From Diphasiastrum complanatum (Eukaryota; Streptophyta; Lycopodiopsida; Lycopodiales; Lycopodiaceae), in NCBI GenBank assembly GCA_029204225.1, contig CM055103.1:5764852-5828851 (forward strand): 64,000 bases of DNA. Reading direction: 5' to 3'. The notes beneath the pieces were generated by a model. That model had not been told where the DNA came from. It was given only the letters and a program-made list of their open reading frames with translations, and searched no databases. Below are positions 42,746 through 55,425 of this stretch, piece by piece; position 1 is the stretch's first letter; every line of letters starts with the position of its first letter. A program made the position numbers and the translations under genes.

Positions 42746-44599
42746 TACGGTGTCTCAATCATGTTACCTATTAAGATGGGGAGGGGGTTTATCTATCTTT
42801 GTGGATAGATGTTCATTTGCTTATGGGATGTATGAACTGCCATGTGTCAACAACGTGTTGAACTCATAAAAAAGCAAATGTAATTGATTTTGGCATTTTT
42901 GGCTTGTTGTAATTGTGGTAAAGAGCCACAATTCTTGGAAATGGACGATTTCAGAATCTATATATACTCATGAGCTCTGTCATGCTTCTAGAAATACTTA
43001 TGGGATAAATGTTGTCTTTTTCTTGTGCTCTCCTCTCCTTGTTTTTTGAAAGACATATATAATTAAAAATTGCACACAAAACATAAAGACATAAATAACT
43101 TTTAAAAACAGAAGACTGAAAGTTAATAAAATTAAATGATGAATAACACTAAACGTCTACTAAACAAAAATCATAAATTTATAAAACTCAAAAATAAATG
43201 AAAGAATAAACAAATAACAAGAATATACAAATAGTATTACATAATCATAACATTAATAGATTAAATATTCAAAAAAGTGCATAAAATTTAAAATATAAAA
43301 TAACTTTAATAATACAAAGAAAATTGAATATAATCAAAATAATTATAAAATAACTAGAAAAATATATCAATAAAAAAATATAACTATTAACAAATCATCA
43401 AAAAACTCGAATATATCTATTAATAAATCTTAAAAATTCAATACATTGATTATTTACTAGAATATTAATATAAAACTCTAAATAAATGAAATACAAAATA
43501 ACACAATAAATTAGATATATAAAAATGGAATACAACAAAATAAACTTTCAAAATATAAACATATACAAGAAAATAAAAAAATTAATGAGACTTAAAAAGT
43601 ACAAAACATATTAATAAATTAATCAAAACACAGTTACTATTTTCAAAAATAATCAAAATTAAAATCTATAAAGCTAAGAAAAAAAACAAAAATTTTACAA
43701 TAATAATGAAAAACATTAATGCAAGTTACAAGAAAAAAAAGCCTTTAAGGTCAAGAACTAAGGGCCATGGGCTAAGGACTAATCGCCTATGGTCATGGCA
43801 TTGGTCCAAGGGCAAAGAGTCAAGGGCTAAGGGCTAATTGCCGACAACCAAGGGCTAAGGGCCAGCAGCTAAGAACTAAGCTCCAACGGCTAAGGGTCAA
43901 GGTCTAGGGACAAACGGTCAAGGGTCATGGTCTAAGGACCATGATGTTTATGTCACATTGAAAAATCGTCCCACCTCATATTTCACTATAAGCATACAGT
44001 GATTTCAAAAGTTTTGCCTCTCCCGCCTCAGTTTTTGCATTGAGCACACCAAGATTTTCAGTCTTAAAGCTCTAGTCCCGAATTTGGGAACGAGCATGAA
44101 GAGAATTTATTACATCTCATGCTAAACTAACTATTGTCTGAAGTTAACCATGCTAGCTAAACGTCGGGCAAGGCCGGAAACTCGAAAAACGGCGACCAGA
44201 AGTTACCGGTTTGCATTCTCTCTCTACATAACCTCTCTGTAAAGTGAAATTTCTTAAAGGGCCCATTTTGAGCCCATATTTTCCCTAATGGTGGGATAAT
44301 TGGATTCAAAAATGAATCTCACAAATCTAAAGTATAAAATGGAATAACTTTTCAATGATCCAAATCTAAATGCAATAAAGTATGGAATGGAAGTAAAGAT
44401 GTATTTCACTTTTCATTGATGAAAATGCTTACTGAAAATAAGAAATGTTCAAGGAGAAGTACCTCATGATGCTTAGCTTGTTACTTGATCCAATTGTTTA
44501 GTTGATCCACGGACATCGCTTCTCCAAGAACGCCACCTGAAAAACAATGCGATAAAAATGCGTGCACTATTTTTTAAGTTTATTTTTTATTTTTTTTAT
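42746..44599. other. AT-rich tract and degenerate 'aagggctaa' repeat
   Basis: 43060-43740 is extremely AT-rich with no frame. About 43740-43945 is a loose repeat of 'aagggctaa', 'gggtcaagg' and 'aagggccagc' words, some 20 in a row. No coding sequence. Confidence 0.6.
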
Positions 44600-45162
44600 C
44601 TATTTTGGATGTCAGAATCTGACATAACAATACGTTGGGGACAGACATCGAGACAGACGTCGGATAGATGTCAGATGTCCACAAAGGGCATTATGTTAAC
44701 AAACGTCGGATTTCGACGCGTTTCTGGCATGTCGGAATCCGACATTGATTTATACGTCGAGTTGATGTCGTTAACAGACATCAAAATCCAACGTGTTTGA
44801 AATTCGTCGAATTCCGACATCCAAGATTTTTTTACCTCCAATTCATGTCGAATCTGCCACATCAACTTGGATGTCAGATTCCGATATCCATGTTGAAAGT
44901 CAGATTTCGACATCCATGCTGGATGTCAGATTCAGATGTCCATGTTGGCATGTCAAAATCCGATGTCTACATCGGATCCCGGAGTCCGAACATCCCGATT
45001 CTTGTCCGAAAATTCGGCAATTACCAGATGTCAAACTCTGGCGTGTTTGAAACATGTCGGAATCCAACGACTTCATTGCGATGCGTTTTGTGACGTCCGC
45101 GACAAAAATAAAAAACATTAAGATCGCGATTCACGTCACAAATCGCGACGAGTGTTGTAGTG
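44600..45162. mobile_element. CACTA (EnSpm)-type terminus with subterminal repeats
   Basis: The right end is GTGTTGTAGTG (45152-45162), the inverse of CACTACAACAC, the standard CACTA terminal motif. Inward lie many copies of an 8-20 bp word related to 'atgtcggattccgacat' in both orientations, including the perfect palindrome 'atgtcggaatccgacat' (about 44730). This is the subterminal array that such transposases bind. Near the tip 'tttgtgacgt' and 'acgtcacaaa' face each other. The opposite terminus was not found in the window, so the element is truncated or its other end is unrecognised. Confidence 0.75.
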
Positions 45163-46249
45163 CTTGTCTTCCTCTCTCCAAATGTTAGAACCACCCATCC
45201 TCCCTATTTCTCCCTCTCTCTCTTTTTTCAAGTGGTGACCATTTATGGCATTTTTCTCTCACCTCACTATACTATGGCTATTTCTCCTACATGAAATGCT
45301 AATTTTGCAAAAACCTTAGCTTTGCATGCTCTTCAGTTTGAAGGTCACATTTAGACATCTTTTACATAAGACAAACTTCCAAGAGGTTTGTAGGCTTTAG
45401 TTAAAACAACACCTTTACTATGGAATAAACTGAATTGCACATGTCCATAAAAAAAATTTGTATACTTATTGACAATCCTTCGACAGTTGACAGTCGACAA
45501 TCCTTTGACAGTTGATAGTCGACAACCAACAATCCTTCGATAGTCAACAATCCATCAACTCGACAATGTTCGAGTGACATTCCAACGAACCGTTACTCTT
45601 CATGTCTCAAGGAGTAACATTACTATTATACGACAGTTGGCATGCCCACCTCATTGTAAGGTCAGCTCAAAGGCTAATGACCAATAGATAAACAATGTCA
45701 ATGTTACATAAATACAAAAAATATCAAATAGCCAATGATAACATAGATGAGAGATGTATCTGCTCAGATGCCTTGCACTATCAACCAATCCTAAACTATT
45801 CTTCTAGGCTTGTAATACAACTCTATGTTTTTCAATGTTTGAGTAATATGTGAATGTTATTTCTGTTTATACTTTGATTTGTGTCTTATCGACTAAGTCA
45901 AAAGTGCAGAATCACAGCTTCCCTTGACGCCTTTGAATTTTGTAACTATGGTTGTCTTAGACACCTACTAACTCGTCGACTAGTCGATTGGTTCTGCTGT
46001 GACAGATGATTCAAAACACAATGCTCTTAATCAGACTTCTGCAACTCCAATAATGCAATAGTTTCAGATTGTTGAATGACCTCTTCGATTCATACTTTTG
46101 CACCCTCTAATTACCAACAGTTATAGGAGAGATTATGCTCATTGTCATAACATTTTCATTCTTCTTCTTAGCACATGGAGCAATTATCTTTTAGAATTTG
46201 ACTCATTGAGTGATTCAATGACGATGACTTTCACATGCAATAGTATCAC
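45163..46249. other. Non-coding; possible copia leader
   Basis: Includes a run of short 'gacagt(t/c)gacaatc' words (about 45470-45570), like those near 23940-24030, and ends just ahead of a copia gag frame. Part of it may be the LTR and leader of that element. No clear LTR edges. Confidence 0.35.
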
Positions 46250-48790
46250 ATGAAGATCATATTATTGGAGAAAGATGGCAAAGCTCTTGTATTAATATCC
46301 ATGAATCTCAAGGATTCACAAATTTCTCATATCAGTAATAGAGAAACATCTAGGCAAGCTTGGGAGACACTCATTAGTTTGAATGAGACCCAAAATATTA
46401 CCTCTCATCTAGTCTTGTGTAAGAAATTCTTTTCTTGCAAGATGTCAGAATCAACTTCTATAAGTGACCATGTTAAGTCATTGATTGATCAACTTGCTGC
46501 AGTAGGATCATCCATTGTTGACAATGATGCAGTCATGATTTTGTTTGGAAGTCTACCAACCTCCTACGATATTCATATAGTCATGTTCATCTCTTACATA
46601 GCCTAATTTAAACCATGTAGAAGGTCACTTCCATTCTTTTCCAAAAAGAACTTTGAAGGAAGTTCAATGATATTTCTACATTAGACAAATCAGTCAGACT
46701 ATATTAAAAAAAAAGAAGCAATCTCATTAATGCTTCTGAAGACAAATCCAACACAAAGCCATTTCTGTCTGAATCGAACAACACTTTAGATTCTAAATGC
46801 TGGTATCTCGACTCAAGAGTGACATGACATATGATGTCTCATAGAGACTGGTTCAAACATTTTTTTCATCATATCATGACAATTCTATTCATCTTGGAGA
46901 TTCCAACTCTCTTAAGATCAAAAGCAAACGAACAATCACCATCAGATTCAATGATGGTTCATCTTGAAATATTGAGAATGATTTAAATGTCCCAGCTTTG
47001 ACCAAGACTCTACTATCAATTAGTCCAATCAAGACCATACTATTACATTCGATGCAAATCGATGTCTTATTCGAGACAACAATTCGAAGATTGTGGTCAA
47101 AGGTTATAGAGATGGAAATTTTTTATACAATAGGTCATACCAAGTGAAAATTTTGTACTTTAGGACCATAAATGGATCTTAGAAATATCCACAAGAGTGA
47201 TCATATGCTTGCTTAACAATCTATCAAAAAACTAATTGACAAACAACAAGCATTAACAATCAAAAGCATTGATCAACATTGAAATCCAAGCCCACACTTG
47301 TGAACCACAACCTGCTTTACAGCCTGTAGAAAGAGTTTGAAATAGAAATCAAATTGGTTTCATTTGGATCACATAACTCAATGTACATAATAGTGAACTA
47401 GCTCGAGATTGCCAATGCGCTCCAAAAATAATCTATCTTCTCACTATGGAGAGATGGAATACATAACAAAAGTGACTTTGTAATTTAGGTGAATTTCTAG
47501 CATGTAATAAGGAAATTAACTTGGCTTTCTTGCCCTAATTTGCAACCCTAGCCTCATTCCTAGAGTCATGTCAAGTAGGTGGCTAGTTGGTCAATTTTCA
47601 CCACAAATCTAGGATTTAGGTCCTATAATCTAGGAATCACTACCAAATTGATTTGACCTACTCTATAGACTTGATCTAACCTACACTAGGACAAGTTTCC
47701 CACATGGCTCCATGGCCTCGCACGTGTGATACCCACTTATGTACATTTTACATGATTCTACATGATGTTTGATCAAACTAGATTTGTCAATTTTTGGCAA
47801 TTCTTCACAGAATGTGCACTTACATCAGAGGAAAAATCTAGCTCTACGGCTTCATCATACAAGAATATCATATGGCATCAATGCCTGAGGACATCTCCAT
47901 ATGAGTATATTGTTTATATGTTCTACAACAATCTTGTCGAAGGCTTAGACATCAACAAGTAATCATAGAAATAGACTTGTGAGACCTATTGGCAAGCATG
48001 CCAGGTTAGGATTTCCTAAAGGCCAAGCTCATAGAGCTAAAGACATTTTGGATTCAACACTATGATCTATGTAGCCCGATGCAAATCCCATTATGTGAAG
48101 GATCAATGTATTTCATTACATTTATCCATTATGTTCATCAAGAAAAGATTAGAAACGTATATTTGTTTTCAACAATTCAAACATCTATCTGAAAATCAGA
48201 CAGAAAGGAAGATTAAGCCCTATGCACAGATGGCAGAGGAGAGTTTATTTTGAATGCCATAAATGACTTTCAAAGCCAATCTAGGATTCAAAGACAATAT
48301 TCTTTGAGCTATAGTCCTTAGCAAAATGGAGTAGCCGAACAAAAGAATCAGAGTCTTGTCGAGTTTGCATGATCCATGTTATTTTTCGCTAATCTTCTAA
48401 ACAAATTCTAGGCAGAAGCAATTGCGACAACTTACTATGTTCAGAATCATTGCACTACCAAGGCCGTAAAAAACAAAACCCCTAAAGAGATTTGGTTAGG
48501 TACAAAACCATATGTAGATCATCTAAGAGTTTTTGAATGTATATGCTATGCTCGGGTTTGATCAGATCCCAAAACTAAAAATCTGATTGAATTATTACCA
48601 AGTCAATATTTCTTGGATATCTATTAGATCACAAGGCTTACAAGGTTTCTCATCTACAATCTGGCAAGGCATTTATTAGCAAAGATGTAGTCTTCCTAGA
48701 AGACAAATGCGACAAATCCGCCAAGCCAAACAAGTCTATCTCTAGTTCTGCCCAAATATCTCCTATAGCTTCATTATTAATAAGTTGATC
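46250..48790 (+). pseudogene. Ty1/copia gag-pol relic
   Basis: The gag (46250-46606) is open: 'ETSRQAWETLISLNETQN', 'KFFSCKMSESTSISDHVKSL', 'MILFGSLPTSYD', typical of copia gag. Next come broken frames with a protease-like 'WYLDSRVT' near 46800, where WYLDSGAS is usual; a GAG-pre-integrase-like 'WHQCLR' near 47873; and integrase with 'TYYVQNHC' and 'TPKEIWLGTKPYVDHLRVF' near 48430-48540. It ends in the linker before RT. RT and RNase H are absent. Many stops and frameshifts. Confidence 0.8.
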
Positions 48791-49489
<699 letters not shown>

Positions 49490-49529
49490 TGAGATGTGAA
49501 AATTTTATTGTGGATTAATTGTAATAATG

Positions 49530-50040
49530 ATTCGATTTTTGTTATTGGTTTTTCTAAACTAACAATGTTTCTCTGAAAACAAGATTAATGAATGATTTGT
49601 TTCTTATTGTTTGCTTTTGTAGAAAAGAGTAATGCAGTTTTGAAGGAAATGAGACAATCCAAGCACATACATGAGGTATGTCATACATCTCAAATTTTTG
49701 AAGATTACATTTGATTCATAAAGTTCATTTCATAGTAGTCTGTTTTTGTTGATTGGTTTGTAAACTAGCAATAATTCTTTGAAAGCAAAATTAATAAATG
49801 ATTTGTCTCATTGTTTGCTTTTGTAAAAAAACAAAAGATACATGACAATCCAAGCAATACATGAAGTATCTTCTACATCTCAAATTGATGTAGATTGCAT
49901 TTGATTTATAAAGTGCATTCCATAGTAGTTTGATTTTTGCTGATTGGTTTGTAATCTAACAATGATTCTTTGAAAACAAAATCAATAAATGATTTGTTTC
50001 TCATTGTTTTCTTTTGTAGAGAAAAAAGAAAGAGATCCAT
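49530..50040 (+). repeat. ~200-bp tandem repeat, about 2.5 copies
   Basis: The segment from 'ttctttgaaaacaaaat' to 'tgtttgcttttgtag' recurs at about 49565, 49773 and 49964 (spacing ~205 and ~190), with matching flanks ('acatctcaaatt', 'cattccatagtagt'). Each copy has a pyrimidine-rich 'cttttgta(g)' that looks like a splice acceptor. Confidence 0.7.
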
Positions 50041-51076
50041 AGGAAGCGGATGCCCTCTATATACACATTCACAAAACAAATGAATGATTATATGCCCTCT
50101 ATATACACATTTACAAAACAAATGAATGATTATTAGAAAAACACATGTCATAAAAATGAAATGAAATTTACGTACTAAGAATATATGAAATACAAATTAT
50201 GTAGCAAAATTCTACCCTTGGATGTATGCTTGTGCCACAAGATGATCAACCAAGGCACTATATAGCCTTTGCGATATCCAATGTTGTACTGGCATTTGTA
50301 TATTTGTGCCCATAATCTTCAACCTACATCAACACAAATTAAATGAATTAGAAAAACCAAAAAATTACTGACAAATTAAAAAATTATCAAGTGGAATTAG
50401 CTAAAAGATAATTGCTTATAGATTGGGCATGCAAATCAGCCTTGCCTCCCGATCCAAGGTGAGATTGGCCAAGAAGATTAAGCCTTGATTTTGTTGTCTT
50501 TCTTTGTTGCTTAAAGTGCTCAGGACGTGGATGCATGGATTCATAAACAACCTTCGCACTTTTTTTTTTTTAGATGCCCATCCCGGCCTCTTTTTACCTT
50601 TACTACATAATCTTCTTAATAATTGGTGTTCATGACAAATATGTGTACACATACTCGTCGACACTCATTTGGTATGAAACCAATTTGGTTGTGAAAACTC
50701 ACATAATAATATGTCAATTATATTGTTTTGTCCCCTTGGTCTCGTTGCTCCCAAGGGTTAAACAAGTCATCACCAAAGTATTTAAGGGCAAGGTCGTGCA
50801 TCCTATTGATGACGACTTTAGCCCTAATGTCCATGATGATGGAACCATCATCATCAAGGTCATAGAAAACATTTGTGGATTCTTCCAACGACATCTCCAT
50901 CGAAATGAAACCGTGATCTTGTTGCACATGTCATTACATGGAGTAGTCATCACTTTGACTTTCATCACCATTAGTATCTCCTGTGCACATTGATGAACCA
51001 GAAGATGTTGAAGAGACATCCTCCTCTTAACTATTGACAAGTACGCCACCATCCTCCAAGTGCAGACCATAGGTTT
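50041..51076 (-). other. 3' flank or C-terminal remnants of the transposase relic
   Basis: A frame on the minus strand at 50718-50927 ('SLEESTNVFYDLDDDGSIIM') is acidic and protein-like and may be the last part of the transposase gene that starts at 53744. The rest is AT-rich and unrecognised. Confidence 0.35.
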
Positions 51077-53744
51077 CTAGCATAGTTGCTTTTGAATGTG
51101 TGCGCCTACTTGGACCAACAAAAGTTTGTTCAAGGGAAGGAGTTGCAGGATTAAAATTGCAATAGTTGATTTTTGAAGACACCTAGTCCTTGTGAGCTTG
51201 AAATCATACACAAGAATATCCACTTCCTCGAGTTGTAGCACACTTGTATGTGGGCCAGTTTTTGACTTTCGCTTCTTGGACATCCCCTTTCCGATACACA
51301 ACATCTCTGATGAGTATTTTCCTCTATAAGAATCAGCATGATCTATTTGAAACCAATGTATAGTAATTGAAGTTATTATATTTGATCTAGAATCTCTAGA
51401 CATAGACAATACCTTAGCAATCCAAAATGGATGTTGTAATGGATTGTCAGATGCAAGTGTTGCAATCAATTAACCTTCTTTCAAATCTTGTGGATCCCCG
51501 CCCCATGTTTCCTCCATTTGATTTCTTCTTGTTGTCGATCTTCTTGAGCCAAGATATATTTCTCTATTTTTGGAAGGAGGAATGATATCTCGAGGCACAT
51601 GAGGAATGATTGAGTCGTCGATATCTTTTGTAGCTGATGCATTTGGCCACACAAACTCGGTAGACAAGTCATTATGATCATTGTCAATTCTATTCAATAT
51701 CCATTCTTGTTCTGCAAAAAAATCATTCCACCAATCACAACTATCATCACTTGCATATTTCTTTGCTTTGTCAAGAAGAATCTTTTGCTCCTATAGACAA
51801 ACCATATAATTGATCACTCTATTTCTCTTTTCTGCGTCCTTCGCCTCTTTTTGATTTAATAGTAACATTTGCTTGGTTGCTTTCATATCTATTTCTGGAA
51901 TGAATTTTAGAAATTTCAGTCCATCCTTTAGAAGCCATTCTGCTCTAGATGACAATTGTTTTGCAAATAGAAAGACATTGTCATTCTCCAAGAGTATAAT
52001 TTGGAAACAATGTTGGAAGCTAATATCATTTAGGCATTCAAAAGATGAATTATTATCTACACCTTTGGCAAACAACTTGAAATCAAAGGTTTCTCTTAAA
52101 TGGACTACTTGTGGTCTCGGTGTATAACCTTCTTCGATGAGAGATATTATTCTGGGAAGAGTAAAAGCATCATGTCGTGATAATTTCTTTGAAAAAATAC
52201 TAAACATCTGATCGATGTGGTCATGAGTATGACCAACAAGCAAAAAATTAAGTTTAATCTTTCTAAATATCTTTTTCACCACCAACATATTGAGATATCC
52301 TAAAACCATTTGATTTTTATTTTTCCAATCTGTATTGTCTAGTTGTAAATACAACACATGGGGCAAGCTTTTGGGCCAAGCAGATATCACCTTATGCATA
52401 ATAGTAATAGTAAGGCTGGGGTCACTGTGAATATTTGGATGCGTCAAAAAAGCTTTAGAATGCACACGGACGTTATATATCAAGCACCGAACAAGATGCA
52501 TTTGAATCAATGTATCATCTATTATCTCTTTTGGAGGTCGAGCAAAATGAGGTAAGTATGTCTTCTTTTGGTCCATCCCATCAATAACCATCATAATATA
52601 TTTTTCTAGAAAAGAAAAACATTCTATTTGATGGTGCATTGGTTTCTTTCTCTCCTTGGCTTGTTCCTCTCTGTGTTTTGTTAAAGCTTCTTTGACATCC
52701 TTGATCTCATTCTCGCCCCTGGCCATTTTTCTTCTACTCTTCAGCTCGGCACAAATATTGCACTGACCCATTCTCACTTTTCTAGGAATTATGACATTGT
52801 TGAAATCAGATTTCCACACTCTTGTAAAATATGAGTAACTTATAAAGCTCTCATTTGCACTAACCATGTCATCGTTGTATAATCAAAAAATCTCTTGAAA
52901 AATTGTCTGCCAAATGAAGTTGGCCAGTTGTAGGCATCACTTCACAATGAAGACGAAAATGTCTTCCATCCATGAGAGAGCATGCTGGGCAATGAGACCA
53001 ATATTTTGAAGAGGCATTATGATATAAGCGGTTTTCTCAATACGATATGCAATACGATGCAAACAATTATTACCTAGACTAAGAACAACTCGAAATGCTT
53101 TACGACAAAGAAACATGTTATTCAGAGTATATTTAAAGTGTTTGTTCAGGCAAAGAACTATACATGTTGACAAATAGACATCTTGACCATCAGGGTCCAA
53201 ACCAAGATAAAATTCACGAATGGACTTCAAGCTCTTTTCCCTAACTTGCACAAACAATTCAATACACAACAACTATAATGCGATGTTTTATTGATATTTT
53301 GATATGAAATAAGAAAAGATTTTCTCTCTCTACCAAACACTCTTCTTCTACGATGGAAAGGGGATGAAGAAACAAATGAAAATCTAGGTGACCCTCATTC
53401 CAAATTAATATCAATGTGATTGTCTGATGAATCTCTTGGACTTTGCACAAATCCTGTTGTTTGAGATCCATTTTGTTTTTCCCTTGTATTCACACTCTCG
53501 GATGGAGAAAATATTCTACATGATAGAGAGGGAGACACAAAATCTTGAGAAATGGAATGACTAACCTCACAATCCTCAATATTTTTATGACATAAGAGGA
53601 AAGATGATTTTCACTAGACACATCAATCAAGCCTTCTATTAAAAGATGGATATCATTTTCAAAACTTGGCAAACCATCAATGGAGATATGGGAGTCAGTA
53701 GACAAAGAAGATAACTTATTGGATTGCCCAACAAAATGAGACAT
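51077..53744 (-). pseudogene. Decayed DDE-like transposase gene (DUF7869-type)
   Basis: The reading path starts at ATG 53744 and runs through broken frames. 53272-52937 includes 'SLKSIREFYLGLDPDGQDVY' and a Cys/His-bearing segment. Next comes a 358-codon open stretch (52867-51791) with a CxxC pair (C36, C39), 'IDGMDQKKTYLPH' (D96), 'YLQLDNTDWKNKN' (D177) and 'LLVGHTHDHIDQMFS' (D216/D219). That motif order is known from a widespread eukaryotic family of uncharacterised proteins, which I recall as DUF7869, and looks like an RNase H-fold DDE enzyme. Downstream, 51469-51077 holds 'HPFWIAKVLSMSRD' and 'ITIHWFQIDHADSYRGKY', resembling the BAH-like tail of these proteins. Frameshifts near 52935 and 53260 and others leave it inactive. 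The catalytic assignment is inference. Confidence 0.65.
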
Positions 53745-55045
53745 TTTAACAAAAAAAGAAATCCAAACCTTGTTTAGTGAGTCTAATTAAACATACTACT
53801 AGAAGAGCTTAAATAAGATGCACAATGGCGTACACCCCTTATATAGAACCCCAAGCAAACATGTAATGACTATGTGTCGCCAAAAAATAATTTACCACAT
53901 CAATACGTAATATATTTATTACGGTTTTAAAAAGTAATCATGACACCAAAAGCTATAAATACGTTTGTTAAGCTCATTTGTCATCCTCGCTTCTTGTGCT
54001 TAGGTTATTGCTCTTTCTTTTCTATCACGATTTGGATAATTTTCACAAAGATTAAGCGACCATTCAGGTGTCTTTCAGCATATCTCCTACAAAGGTACAT
54101 TTTTTAGAAAGAACATTTAGATGTTTTTTTTATTCTTTTCGAAAGACTGATATAATTTAGAACCAAATATTTGCTAATTTTTTTTGTAATAATATATTTT
54201 AGCTCTCGATCAGTCAATTTGATACACTGTGTCGAGCAGCTGTATAAATGTTTTCATTTCATTTCTAAGGATTTCAACTTTATAGAAGTGTTAATCTAAA
54301 CTTTGATACATGGTATCGGGATTCAGGTTAAGTAAAGCTACATTATGTATTTAAAACAAGGATTCCGATATGCCACCATATTAGAATCCCTCTTCAAGCT
54401 AATTCGAAAAGCTAAGTGGGGCATAAGTTAAGCAACTTAACTTTTTGAAACAAGAGGGGGGTTTAAGTTATGGTACCTTAACTATTTGTAATAGGGATTT
54501 TGATGCGTCGTCATATCAGAATCCCTATTCAACCATAGTAGAAAAGCAAAGCTTGTTTCTTTAAGCACCCTTGTGCAGTGCGCTCGTTTAAGAACTCTCA
54601 TCACTATTCAAACTCTATTCAAAACCCGCTCACAATTCTTAATCGATTCAAACAGCTTCAGCCATTTTTAAGCACCTGTTCAAGCTACCTCATCTCTGGT
54701 TGGTGGTGAAGGATTGGATTCAACAGTGCATTGGATTTCAGGAGAAAATTGGCATTGAACAAATGGGAAGTTAGTTGTGTCAATGGGGTTAGAAGCGGAA
54801 GAGTGGAAGAGATGTTGTTGGGAGTAAGTACCACTAGTGTCCCGTGATTTGGTTGGTGGAGGAGCTATCGAGACTAGATGTGGATGCCGAGTCTTGATTT
54901 ATTGATGGCGGCCCTTGGAAACATGCCCCATCACCGCCATAGAATCCATTGTAATAATGCTTTGATTGGTGAAACTGGGCAAGTTCTACATGGACGGAAG
55001 GTGCTAATTGGATGGCCACCTTTAACTTTTCTTCCAGGGTGGCAA
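53745..55045. other. Flank with imperfect palindromes (53.9 and 54.3-54.53 kb)
   Basis: 'cgtaatatatttattacg' (about 53904) is a perfect inverted repeat. 'ggattccgatatg..catattagaatcc' (about 54359-54391) and 'agggattttgatg..catatcagaatccct' (about 54492-54525) are related imperfect palindromes, and 'gtatcgggattc' recurs nearby. They may be subterminal binding sites of the adjoining transposon. No gene. Confidence 0.5.
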
Positions 55046-55425
55046 TTACATCTCTAGATTATATGCTACTCGTACAGATGAAATACGGAATTCCACAAGC
55101 ATGATGAGTTCCTGGCCATAAACTAGCTGGAAAGGGGTTAAACATGTGGCTCTCTTCGGGGTAGTGTGATATGCCCACAAAGAGCATGGAGTTTTAATTC
55201 TCAATCGGATCGGCTGGACTCGATGGTTTTGGTGAGACCACCACATAAGATTTTGTTTGTGAATTCCACCTGGCCATTGCATCATGGATAATATAGAAAA
55301 CTTTTGTGATGTACCACAAAGGATTTCAAAAGTATATCTACTATGACAGAGTTAAGAAAATGTGTACCCCTGTCGCTTATAAGTTCTAGAGGACATCCTT
55401 TAGCTTCATTTAGTAGGCTTCGCTA
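55046..55425 (-). pseudogene. Ty3/gypsy integrase fragment
   Basis: Minus-strand frames read 'GCPLELISDRGTHFLNSVIV' (catalytic Asp region). After a frameshift near 55285 they read 'WAYHTTPKRATCLTPFQLVY' and 'VEFRISSVRVAYN', the end of the integrase core. Closest in type to the integrase at 60.9-61.8 kb. Isolated, with no LTR found. Confidence 0.8.
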
